From NCBI GenBank assembly GCA_964007475.1, contig OZ023273.1, forward strand, positions 23,733,557-23,797,556: 64,000 bases of DNA, read 5' to 3'. Source of the DNA: Hybos culiciformis (taxonomy: Eukaryota; Arthropoda; Insecta; Diptera; Hybotidae). The translations under genes were made by a program, and so were the position numbers. Positions 39,801 to 49,800 of the stretch are shown piece after piece. The notes beneath the pieces were generated by a model. It made no database searches, was not told the DNA's origin, and was given only the letters and a program-made list of their open reading frames with translations. The number at the start of each line of letters is the position of its first letter. The stretch's first letter is position 1.

Positions 39801-42800
39801 TTGTATATATTAATTTTCATTGACAAATTTCAGTTAAAAGTATATCATATCTTTAGCATTTCAGTAGATTTTAAAATAATTTAAGGTAAAAAAAAAAGAT
39901 AAAATAAATTACTAGTTAAGATTAGAAAATTTTATTGTTAAGAAAGAATATCAAAAATGTGGCTCAATGAAATCCAATTAAAATTTGAAAATGATTGTAT
40001 TATGTGTGCGACATCATAACGTCATATTTCGTGATAGAAAATTATTATTGAGAATAATAAATCCATTTTTCAGTTTTTTCACTTCTGTCCGGATATGATT
40101 TTTGATTACAAAATGTCAGAAAAATTTCTTAATTTGCGAATGGAAAAAACTAAAAATAAACTAGTTATTTGATAAAAAGATTTATTCATTCCTTTCCTTC
40201 CTTTATGTTTAAGAATTATTATATAATTTAAAAATGTCATTTATTCTTGTTTATTTTATGATTATAATGTAAAGGTAATTAAATAAAATAAAACTTGTTA
40301 AAAAAAAGAAAGTTTTATTCTCTGTTGCTAATCTTACAATATTTTAAAGTTAAAGTTTTTAAATAAAAACTTTAGCACTTTGAGTGGGCTGAATATATTT
40401 TAACTAAAAAAAATATAATTATTTAACTGAATTAAATTCAAATTGTACAATTTATAAAAATATTATGGATCCATAAGCTATTGGTTCTTCGTTTTTTAAA
40501 CATTAACATTTTGATTTTAATTATTATCAACTGTATTTAAACAAAACATTTGGAATATTTTAAATTTATTGCTTCTGATTTTAATGGATTTTGTTGTCGG
40601 ATCTTAAATAAAAAAAATGCTATTTACATAAATACCATATATTCTCTTTAATCGTTAAACAATTTCCATCAAAAAGATTTTTTTAAAGATAACATGACAG
40701 AGGCCACTTTAAATTTCAACATTATTGTCTTGAATATATGATAAATAAATGTCACCAGTGTGCATTTATTCATTTTAAATATTAAATGTTTAAATTTGAA
40801 ATGCACAATGAATAACTTAATGTTAAATTTATTTTATTCATGCATTATTTAAATCCTTTGTTTTTTCATACAGAAATTTCTCTTATGCATAGCATAGAGC
40901 CATAGACCTAATTTTTCCAAGAGAAATTTACTTTTATTATTGAAGTATAGTTTTGGTTTCAATTCTGTTTTAATTTTAGTTTTTTATTTAAAAGATTTTA
41001 TCAACAGGTGAAGGATTATCATTGCAATTATAATGATGTTTTTATAATTATTTGAAAATTTTAAGACTTTTAATTAAAAAACAAAAAATTGCTAGGTTGG
41101 TGAACGAGTAAGTCTCGTAGATGCCCAGAACAATGGTTAGGTTACCGCATAAATAAAAGCAGTCGACATAAAAAAAGTTAAGAAAAAACTTCGTTGAAAA
41201 AACCAAAGCACTTATACATTTTTGGAGTTTAACTTCTTAAGAAAATTATTGCTCAAAATTTTATGGAACGATAAACGGAAATAATTCAACAGAAACAAGT
41301 GACAAATAGAAAAGCGGGAAAATATGAGTGTTGTAGCACACATATTAGAAGTGCACATTTATCCGCTTAGCCATGTAGGGGTTTTAGAAGAAACTAAATG
41401 AATTCAATGTACTTTTCGTAGAAATAAAGTATTTTTTACGTTATTTCCATGTTTGTAGACACTACATAAAATTTTTAATCATTAAAAAAAAGTATCAATA
41501 AATATCACAATTATAATTCGCTAATAAATTTTTTATATTTTATTATTTTGTTAATTCTTCGTTTATCATGATTAATTGACGAAATGAACAAAATCCTTTT
41601 TAAATAATAATAATCAACAAAACAGAAAAAACATTATTTATGAAAATTAAATAAAGCAAAAAACAAAACAAAAAAACAGCGGAAACCAAATTTCCTAAAA
41701 AAAAAATTATTTCGCAAACGCAAATTTATTTTTTGGTTATGATTATTTTTATTTAAAATTTTAATAAAAATGTTAAATAATAACTTTTTTATACAAAATT
41801 GAAATTATCTTCGAACGCAACAACAAACAGTTTCCATTCTAATATACACAACATATATTATGTAAAATATTAAATATACAATGAAACATGTACCTGTGTA
41901 CATAAATAAGAAATACATTTATTTATTTATATCAGGAGTTTTTTCTTTTAGGTGTTAAAAATCTGTTGAAAATTATTTTAGTTTTCAAAAAATAAATTAA
42001 AATTTTAATTTTTAATTTATTCAAAATTATGTTGGTTTTATTTTTAAAGATTTCAAAATATCCTTTATTTCTAGAGTTAAGAGAAATTAAAAATACTTGA
42101 ATTCAGAATAACATTATGTAAAGAAAATCACTATATAACATGTTTAACGTTCTCCAATGTTCATAATAAAATCAAGTAGAATATTAATATTTAGGACGCA
42201 TAAATAATAATCTATAAATTAAGTAGTAATAACAACACAACAAATTAATTCATTCAAATATATAAATATATATAATTATAAATCTTAAATTATTTTTGGC
42301 TCCATGCAATAGCGCCGCCTGACATAGTGCCGCCCGTGAAACTGAAATAGTGCCGCCAAGGGGGGCGGCACTAATTCAGTTGAAATTGAAATAGTGCCGC
42401 TAATTTATTTTTAATTGAACTTAAACTGAAATAGTGCCGCTACTCGTAAATCGCGGCGATATTTCAGTTTGGAATTGGCGGCATTAATTCAGTTTCAACT
42501 GAAATTGTGCCGCCAATTCAGAAAACTGATATCGGCGGCGCTATTTCAGTTTTATATGAAAACAGGATTGAGCGGCACTATTTCTCTTGGAACTGAAATA
42601 GTGCCGCCAGCAAAAATCATGTTTGCGCGAAGCGAATGGGACGCGGCAGCAGTCACCCATTACGCACAACAGTTTTTCCATACATTTTGTACGGCCAAAT
42701 TTCTTTTTCACCCGTTGTGACAAACACTACGGTCCATTTTTTGTGTTAGCAGTAGAGGGAATGTCCCAGAACCCGAGAAAGGGGGGAGGGTGGGGGCTGC

Positions 42801-42943
42801 GGGCGAGCGGACTGGTGGTTGGTCAGTGGGATTTGCGGCTGTTATATATTATTCATAAAAAACAAGCTGTAATAATTTAACTTACCAAAAAAGACATTGA
42901 AAACGTATAAAAGTTTTTTCCTGCGGAATTCTGAAATTGACAT
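27765..42943 (-). CDS. SCP: Sarcoplasmic calcium-binding protein (SCP), six coding exons, 184 aa
   Basis: This is the invertebrate SCP, a soluble EF-hand Ca2+/Mg2+ buffer of muscle and some neurons. Coding exons are 42886-42943, 39017-39069, 38833-38952, 29029-29105, 28010-28145 and 27765-27875. All borders are GT-AG and all phases match, giving 184 residues, the normal length for the family. It begins MSISEFRRKKLLYVFNVFFD and ends DKNAPGNFIFGKVSF; both ends are family signatures. EF loop 1 is residues 20-31 (DINQSGEIDLDD, Asp at position 12), loop 2 is 71-82 (DKDGDGQVSVEE) and loop 3 is 113-124 (DASNDGGIDAHE). The fourth hand (around GKDEVTREQF) lacks a usable loop, as is normal for SCPs. 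The introns are about 3.8 kb, 64 bp, 9.7 kb, 0.9 kb and 134 bp. A 5' UTR acceptor sits at 42967, so the promoter lies further upstream and was not found. Confidence 0.97.
28010..28145 (-). CDS. SCP: SCP coding exon 5 (EF-hand loop 3)
   Basis: This 136-nt exon completes Arg103 and encodes YMNFMFDLEDASNDGGIDA, then HEFALVCSGYGLDKDECERAF. It holds the third Ca2+ loop with canonical ligands D, S, D, D and E. Confidence 0.95.
28453..28829. mobile_element. MITE with short inverted ends and central palindrome, in SCP intron 4
   Basis: The left end TAAGGCTGTCACACTTCGGC and the reverse complement of the right end (TAAGCGAGTCACACTACAAC) form imperfect inverted termini. GGCTTTTT and AAAAAGCC motifs recur inward from both ends. 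A perfect 12-bp palindrome with a 2-base loop lies at 28553-28578 (CTAGTGGCTTTT and its complement). It encodes no protein; the 75-codon minus-strand frame inside is incidental. The GGC-TGTCACAC ends recall PIF/Harbinger MITEs, but a 3-bp target duplication is not clear, so the family is uncertain. Confidence 0.7.
29029..29105 (-). CDS. SCP: SCP coding exon 4
   Basis: This 77-nt exon encodes VSVEEWCTMWDSYAKDPSSA, then LEWQH and two bases of Arg103. It completes EF loop 2 and the linker to hand 3. It lies about 9.7 kb downstream of exon 3 along the transcript. Confidence 0.95.
29106..32321. other. SCP intron 3, proximal part
   Basis: A+T-rich intron sequence with no exon, RNA gene or transposon end that I could define. 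A short near-duplicate (AACTTTGTAAAAACA) occurs twice around 30180-30230. Confidence 0.5.
32330..32741 (+). mobile_element. hAT-type MITE with perfect 8-bp target duplication
   Basis: A 412-bp element flanked by the exact 8-bp direct repeat TTCTATAT (32322-32329 and 32742-32749). The ends are CAAGCGTCGGCAAGAC on the left and CAAGGGTCGGCAACATACGG as the reverse complement of the right: short imperfect inverted repeats. The right subterminal region is GC-rich, with GGGCCGTATCTGGCCCGCGG containing nested palindromes. An 8-bp duplication plus CA(A/G)NG-like ends is diagnostic of hAT transposition. It has no coding capacity. It sits inside SCP intron 3. Confidence 0.92.
32750..38832. other. SCP intron 3, distal part
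   Basis: Mostly A+T-rich with no recognised exon. It contains a 10-bp hairpin (37871-37896). Two successive plus-strand frames at 38098-38346 and 38371-38553 include less biased peptide stretches (YPDSLNRTQIND; SNVPGTAGSFDITMDSYVYQ). I cannot assign them to a family; they could be relics of an inserted gene. Confidence 0.45.
37871..37896. repeat. Perfect 10-bp hairpin
   Basis: TGACGACTTC and GAAGTCGTCA are exact reverse complements around a 6-base loop (ATAAAG). It lies in SCP intron 3. No poly-T tail or promoter points to a function. Confidence 0.7.
38833..38952 (-). CDS. SCP: SCP coding exon 3
   Basis: This 120-nt phase-0 exon starts KICELRGWPADHPKHTE and ends SKADKDGDGQ, so the second EF loop is split across the exon 3/4 junction. 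The KICELRGW motif is strongly conserved in the family. Confidence 0.95.
39017..39069 (-). CDS. SCP: SCP coding exon 2 (EF-hand loop 1)
   Basis: This 53-nt exon completes Asp20 and encodes INQSGEIDLDDFKIAIE. It holds nearly the whole first Ca2+ loop, with Asp rather than Glu at loop position 12, as is usual for SCP loop 1. It is separated from exon 3 by only 64 bases. Confidence 0.94.
39070..42299. other. SCP intron 1, A+T-rich part
   Basis: No exon or transposon end recognised. The stretch at about 41090-41400 is less A+T-rich and may be worn repeat sequence, but no ends were found. Confidence 0.45.
42300..42620. repeat. Array of alternating GTGCCGCC / GGCGGCAC motifs
   Basis: At least ten copies of a 13-18-bp motif, consensus ACTGAAATAGTGCCGCC, occur in about 310 bp, in both orientations. 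Forward copies include 42341-42357 and 42591-42608. Reverse-complement copies include 42364-42381 and 42533-42550. The copies diverge slightly (AGCGCCGCC, TTGTGCCGCC, GTGCCGCT), and spacing is irregular, so it is neither a simple tandem repeat nor a single foldback. The stretch is far richer in G+C and CpG than anything else nearby. It lies in SCP intron 1, about 270-590 bp downstream of coding exon 1. Origin unknown: a transposon subterminal region or a cluster of protein-binding sites are both possible. Confidence 0.85.
42620..42840. other. GC/CpG-rich island with potential G-quadruplex
   Basis: This continues the GC-rich block and ends about 45 bp from SCP exon 1. At 42781-42803 four G-runs (6, 3, 5 and 3 G) are separated by loops of 1, 1 and 4 bases, which fits the canonical G-quadruplex pattern. 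The G-run is on the plus strand, the template strand for SCP. Overlapping open frames on both strands (42469-42880) reflect high GC and the motif array and resemble no protein. Confidence 0.6.
42886..42943 (-). CDS. SCP: SCP coding exon 1 (start codon)
   Basis: ATG at 42943-42941 opens MSISEFRRKKLLYVFNVFF plus the first base of Asp20, followed by a GTAAG donor. The exon extends upstream to 42966, where a TTTTTCAG acceptor shows that at least one non-coding 5' exon precedes it. This Met matches the N-terminus typical of insect SCPs. Confidence 0.95.
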
Positions 42944-42966
42944 TATGGTAATTATTATTTGTTAAC

Positions 42967-45019
42967 CTGAAAAAGAGAAAAAAAAAATATTTAAATTATA
43001 TTGAAAATAGTTTCAAATTTAATATATAAGAATTTTACTACTATCTTCATTCTCGACTGGGCATTAAATATTAGTAAGAGAAAATATAAATTTTTTTATT
43101 AGTTTCATATCAACGATCAGCATTTTTTTGGATTTTACTAGAGCAGATAATATAAGTGTTCAAAATCTAAAAAATATTTTAACTATATATGCTTATCTTT
43201 CACCTTTATTCATTATGTTGCCAGATAAATATTATAATTACATATTATGTAAATAATAACGATAAAAAATATTATTTTAAATAATAATCAATTAAAAATT
43301 AATATATAACTAATATACATAATTCACTCAATATTAAAATAATTTTTTTTAATCATAAAAGTTATCATTTAATTATTTCCTTTTAATGTTTAAATGTTTT
43401 CCATAATTTCATTAATATGTCGTATCACACGTTTTTGGTCATACACTTTTATAATGTATTCAATATATTATTAAGCTTCATTACAGTAACGGGGTCACGC
43501 ACAAATATTATATTAAGTTAAAATAAAAATGTCAACGCAATTTGATCTTATTAAATAAAAAATAAAGAATTTTAGATTTAAAAAAAATGTATTTAAGATT
43601 TATTCATAATCAAGCAAAAAAAAATTCAAAATAGAGAGAATGATGAATATGCTTTTAATATGTATACACATCAGTTCTTATATATTTGATTCCATCCTTG
43701 ATATTTCTAAATCTAATTTTTTTGTTTCAATATTCAATCCATAACTATTAACTATCACACTTTATTTCACTAATTCAAAATAAAATAATATAAAAAAAAT
43801 ATTTTGGAAAAAAAATTATAGAATCTAAAAATTTTCACTTTATTTAATTGGATTTAAATGAAAAACCATATAAAAAAAAGAATAGTTTAACAACAAACAT
43901 AAAAATATCAATATAATACATAACTTTCGGTACTTAAAAATAATTAATTTTTGAATAGAAATATATTCATACTTTATTGACAAAATTTAAATTGATGCAA
44001 TATTTAAATAAAAATCATATTTTTAAGCTTTTTATTATTAAATTATTATTATTTATACACTACTCAATGTGTATCAGAATGAATATTTCACAAAATATAT
44101 AAGAAGCTTTTGCCGGATTACAATATTTAAAAACCAAAAGCCTTTTGTTATGTAAAATGAAACTTTTTTAGGATCGTTTTGCATTTTTTGATTGGGTTCG
44201 GATGTCGCTTAACGAAATTAAAAAAAGTGTGTACCTACCCCTTTCTGAATAAGAAAAAGCAAATAGTAAATTAAACTTTGTATTGCTTCCGAATAATATG
44301 CATTATTGAAGAAAAATGTATGAGCCCCTTTATTATTAAAATAGCAATATTCAGAATCACAAAAACAAAAAAACAAAAGAGCTGTCATGGGACACCAGAT
44401 TGGAACGTAGTTCCTTAGCGTACATATAAGTAATTTTCATTTTTTATCAATTCAAAATTTTATTAATTTAAAAAGAAACTTTTTTCTACTTTTCCCAGTT
44501 TTCTCTAATTTTGCATTTTTTTCATTTAAAGAAACCTTTTTTAAGGAGCAATTTTAGACTGTTTTTCCTAATTTCGAAGATCTTTTTTGACATCGAAAAT
44601 TCAAAAAGCTAAAACTAAGAGTTCACTTATTAGTGATTATTGAAAAAATTGAAATCGGATTTAATATTCCAGATTTTTTAATTTGTGAACGACACGATTT
44701 TACTGCTGTTATTTAAAAAAATGAAATAATTTTGTCCTAAAGCCGTTCACAAATTCAATTTTACTTCTTAAAATTCTGCAAAGGGAAATTTTAAATTTCC
44801 CATAACAAACTAAATTTGTAGGTCTACTTTTAAGTGAATTCAAAAACTAAAATTGTATAGAAAAGAAAAAAGCTTCAAAAATGGGTAAGAAAATTCGGTC
44901 GGTCACGTATTATTATAAGTTTTTGATTTCAGTCAGCCAAATATTATTTTATAAGTAGTTGATTTTAGCAGATTATACAGAATGCAGAAAATTACGTCCT
45001 CAATTTAGAAATTGTGACT
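42967..45019. other. Upstream flank or 5' intron of SCP; no promoter identified
   Basis: It must begin with intron, because exon 1 opens with an acceptor AG, but I could not find the upstream 5' UTR exon or a promoter. Around 44360-44420 a less biased stretch (AGCTGTCATGGGACACC) may be transposon-derived. Confidence 0.4.
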
Positions 45020-45064
45020 CTAAGTTTATCAATTTTCATACAACGTTCAATAAAAAACTATTAC

Positions 45065-45110
45065 TATTTGCCGCGAGAGGGACTGTTTATTTGCCGCGAA
45101 AGGGACTGTT
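45065..45110. repeat. 23-bp tandem duplication at the array's left edge
   Basis: Two adjacent copies of TATTTGCCGCGAGAGGGACT plus GTT (45065-45087, 45088-45110) differ at one base. They are absent from the other array units. Confidence 0.85.
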
Positions 45111-45835
45111 TACATTTTATCAAATCATATAAAATGCGACGGCGTCGACTCATTATTTAAACTTTAAAAAAATTAACAGGTATCGTTAATATTGACTGTT
45201 TTGAGAACCCATTTATTTAAATTTTTTTCACCCATAAGTATGTGCCTTTTTTCGCCATAGGAGTCGCTATTTGGAGATTTAAATTAGTGAATACTTATAA
45301 ATTTAAATTTTTTGTTTTTGTTGTTTTTGCAACACAAAAAAAAAAGAAATATCATAAGCCAAAATGGCAAAGTATCGAAATATTTAACGCCGGCAGACGA
45401 CTTGACTTGCCTTGGTACCGAATAGCGCCTTTATATTGGCAAAATAATACTGACAAAATTATACAAGATTTTTATTAACATTGAAATTAGTATGAAAATC
45501 TAAATTTTATTTGAACTATAAAATATTAATTAGTTAATAATAAAAAATTAATATTTAATAAATATTTTATTTTATAAATATTTTATAAATTGAAATAAAA
45601 TTTAAGTTTATCAATTTTCATACAAAGTTCAATAAAAAATACAAGAGCCGGCGGGACGTTTGATAGATGTGAAACATCGTATTTATTTTGTACAGAAAAG
45701 AAAACTTAAAAAAAATTAACAGGTATCGTTAATATACTTATAAATTTTAATTTTTATTTTTGTTGTTTTTCAAACACAAAAAAAAAACAATTGTCAGCCG
45801 TGGCAAAGTATCGAAATATCTAACGCCGGCAGACG

Positions 45836-45860
45836 ACTTGACTTGACTTGACTTGACTTG
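45836..45860. repeat. (ACTTG)5 expansion within array unit 2
   Basis: Five perfect ACTTG units occur where units 1 and 3 have only about two followed by CCTTG. This is slippage private to the middle unit, and useful as a marker. Confidence 0.85.
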
Positions 45861-46715
45861 GTACCGAATAGCGCCTTTATATTGACAAAATTATACAAAA
45901 TTTATATTTATTTACATTGAAATTAGTATGTAAATCTAAATTTTATTTGAAATATAAAATATTAATTAGTTAATAATAAAAAAATATTTTCTAAGTATTT
46001 TATTAATATTTTATAAAATCAAATAAAATTTAAGTTTTCATCAAATCATATAAAATGTGACGGCGTCGACTCATTATTTAAACTTTAAAAAAATTAACAG
46101 GTATCGTTAATTTACTTATAAATTTTAATTTTTTGTTTTTGTTGTTTACAACACAAAAAAAAAACAAATATCATAGCCAAAATGGCAAAGTATCGAAATA
46201 TATATCGCCGGCAGATGACTTGACTTGCCTTGGTACCGAATAGCGCCTTTATATTGGCAAAATAATACTGACAAAATTATACAAGATTTTTATTAACATT
46301 GAAATTAGTATGAAAATCTAAATTTTATTTGAACTATAAAATATTAATTAGTTAATAATAAAAAATTAATATTTACTAAATATTTTATTTTATAAATTGA
46401 AATAAAATTTAAGTTTATCAATTTTCATACAAAGTTCAATAAAAAATACAACAGCCGGCGGGGCGTTTGATAGATGTGAAACATCGGAATTATTTTGTAT
46501 AGATAATATTGATAGATAACTTTGATAGAATTTTGGATTTTAATTTTATAAATTTCATTGGATGTTTACTATTCTTTTTGTTTTATTTCTAATAATTATT
46601 AATGCAAACCAAAGAACACAATATTTATTAAAATACCTAAAAAATATAATAAAAATATAATAAAAATATAATAATATTTAAAAAATTTTTTTTTTGGTTT
46701 ATCATGTACCGACAG

Positions 46716-46834
46716 ACGCCGACGCGATCATATTTTTGGTCGCTGCGGCTTAGCAGCGATATTTTCAAATTTTTTTGGAACTGCTGCTAAAAAAAAAATC
46801 ATTGCTCGCTCAAAATCTATGATCGCGTCGGCGT
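46716..46834. repeat. Foldback element, 17-bp perfect arms
   Basis: ACGCCGACGCGATCATA (46716-46732) and its exact reverse complement (46818-46834) enclose about 85 bp. Looser complementarity continues outside (GTACCGACA / TGTGTACCGAC). Inside is a second, shorter inverted pair (GCTGCGGCTTAGCAGC). The arms are GC-rich in A+T-rich surroundings. A small foldback or MITE remnant is likely. Confidence 0.75.
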
Positions 46835-46850
46835 GTGTACCGACACTATG

Positions 46851-49800
46851 TACTGACACTAAAGTTTTCAAATTTTTAATAAATTTTTCCATAAGAGCGT
46901 AGAATAAGGAACTAGTTCCAAAAACAAAAATCTAATATGCTACGCAAAATAAGAAGAAGAAGTCATAAGATTTAATTTAATAAGCTAACAAGTCAATACA
47001 ATCCAGCGCAGATCCAGAATTAATTCTGGTTTTTTTTCTTATGTCTTGTATACTGCTTAATTGAACTATGTACATATGTTATTTTTTACACTAAAAAAAC
47101 ACTTAATTTTAAAGAATGAAATAATATAGTTAATATATTCTCAATTTTCTGGACATGGAATTATGGAATAAACAATGAACAATATGGCAACAACAAATGG
47201 AATATTAAAACGAAGAAATAACACATGTTTTAAATAATGCATTTTCTCACATTATACTAAAAGTTTATACTAAAAATTTTATTATTTTTTAATATTTTAA
47301 ATATTTATATGGCTTCAGGTAGTTAGTATACATATCCATCTTGTGCATTTATTTTTCAATTAGCCTTCTTGTTTGTTATACCTATATAATTTTGTTATGA
47401 AAAAAATGATTTACATGATTTTGAGTTGAATATAAGTTCTACAATAATGTGAACTAAGGAAATTTATTTCAAAACAATATCCTTGATATTCATTTATTTT
47501 TATTTATGAATTTTAAACCAAAATTTAGTAAAATAGTTAATATCCATCGATATTCATAATGTCTGTATCCTTCTTTAATAATTTAATAATTTTATTATTT
47601 GAAACTAAGCATAAATTTACGTGGAAACTGTAAATATAAAACCAAATGTTTCAATTTAGAGTCAATTTGTTTTTTTTTAAACTAGTAACTTACTTGATTA
47701 AATTATTATGACTTTTTTTTTTTTTATAAATAATTTAATTCTGCATTTAAAAATATTTTTACATAATTAAAAAGTGGGTTGATACGCCTGCCTATATATT
47801 AAAGGAATAAAAATTTGATTGGTCGAAAGAATTCATAAGAGTTTTTGTTTCTTTAGCTTTTATAAATTGAACAAAAAGTAATTGTAAAACTAATAAAAAT
47901 TAATAAATTATAAAAACTCTTATTAAACCGAACAGATGTCGTTTTTCTGCAAAATTTTATATTCAAATAATAATTAAATTAAATATTACCCATCAGGATA
48001 GTAAAATTAAAAACTAATTCATAACTTTTCTTTAGCTTTTTAATACTTTTTTATTAATGCTACTAAAGTTTGTTTTGTGGTTATTTTATATAAAACTACC
48101 TATAATTACATTTTGATTAAAAAGAACTATATTTATGTATGAGAATAATTTATTATTAAAAATGATTTTACTTTTTATAATCTATCTGGATATAATTAAA
48201 ATGAGTTTCTATCTTAAGATTAGTTCAATTTTTCAGGTCCTTATTCTCTGTAACCTAGGAAAATGTTATTATTATATGTACAAAGAAAATCTATCTTAAT
48301 TTGCGGTCGAGAAGATTGTGACAAAATATTCATGAAGCCTGTCAAATTCTTTTGGTATGTATTTATTTACAGGTTTCGAGGCTTAAAAACTTTTGTCATT
48401 AATATGACATTGAGTGAATCCGATTTTTTTTTAGAATGAATCAAATGTATTTGGATATGTATTGATAAATCTGTTTGGATTCTTGTCCACAGTTTTAACG
48501 TGATTTATAATTATAAAATGAAAAATAAATATTTAATTAAGAATTCAATATACCCATTTCGATTTTTTTTTAATTGTTATCTTTTTCCTCTCGTTGCAAA
48601 TCTAATTATTATAATTTATTTTTAATGGTTTGGTCGTTGGTTTTCACATAATTATAAAAATTAGGTATGTGTTTTTTTTAATGTTTAAAAATTAATGGAA
48701 TATAAAGCAATAGATTGATTTTTCATAAATGAGAATAAAAAACTCAATTTTACAACTAAGATACTGCGTTATACCTGAGAAGATAATATTTTTTATGATT
48801 ATCATTAAATTAAATTTTATAGAGTTAATTTACGTAGAAAATTTTCTATCTGGTTTTCATGGATAATAAATGAAAAGCTGGAAAAAATTGGTTTTTTTCA
48901 TACCAATAATTGTCAATCATAAGATGACATCATATTTTAATGAAAACTTTTTAAACCCACATGTGAGAAGTTATTAAATTATATTTTATAAAAAAAAAAT
49001 CGAGAATAAATATATAATCTGACTTCTATTCATATTGTTAACATTGTTGTCATTTTGGTAAATGGTACACAGGTGTTATTTTCTATAGAGTAAAAGTTTT
49101 CTCTTTTTTTTTTTAACTATTTTATCCTTTGAATTATTTTATTACGGAATTATTTTATTATTAGGTTTTTCGTTTTGTTCAAAAATTTTCTTTTAAAAAT
49201 TATTTTCGCTTTGGGGATATAAAATTTTGCTTTTAGGTATTAGCAATAGCAAAAATAAAATAATGGTTTTTTTTTTATTTATGTAAAATCATTAGCTTAT
49301 ACATTATATACATATCTTTTGAGTTTTTTTTGTACCAAAGCTTTTATTCATTGGAAACTAATTTCGAAGAAAAGTATTGTAATATATAACTACACACACA
49401 CATAAATGTTAAACATAATATACATAATTATATTCTGAAAATGTAATGATTGAATTGAATCATTATAATATATGTAGTAATACATAATAATACATAACAA
49501 AATATGTTTTAAAAATAAAATTTCCTTATATAGATGTTATGTACATATGTCTACATAAATACATAATTAAGTTATAATATGTACTGCAAATTTATTTTAT
49601 ATTTCAATTATATTTAAATTTACAAAACTCATGCTAATATACACGAATTCACAATGATCAAATGGAAACATTATTACATGTTGTACATTTTATGTACATT
49701 ATGTTAAAAAATATTTTATATTAAAAGTTCATTTTGACAGTAATTTATATTAATTGTTGTTTAAAGCAGAATATTTTTTTTTTCATGCCGCTACAAAATA

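Larger units (their letters stand above)
45020..46500. repeat. Complex tandem array of about 370-540-bp units
   Basis: Three ordered copies of a composite unit. The landmark AATTAACAGGTATCGTTAAT is at 45171-45190, 45714-45733 and 46092-46111. Each is followed by poly-T, GTTGTTT, poly-A, then TGGCAAAGTATCGAAATAT, CGCCGGCAGA, TTGGTACCGAATAGCGCC and a shared A+T-rich tail. A second block, starting TAAGTTTATCAATTTTCATAC, lies before unit 1 and after units 1 and 3. A third (ATGCGACGGCGTCGACTC) precedes units 1 and 3. Units 1 and 3 are more alike than either is to unit 2, suggesting multi-step duplication. A 78-codon frame inside unit 1 (45242-45478) is not preserved in the other units, so I do not call it a gene. 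Confidence 0.85.

Noticed and set aside
42469..42880. Three overlapping frames on both strands in the GC-rich island
   Set aside because: Stops are rare there simply because GC is high; the peptides are translations of the repeated motif and match nothing I know.
45242..45478. 78-codon plus-strand frame in array unit 1
   Set aside because: The matching parts of units 2 and 3 carry indels and stops, so the frame is not conserved.
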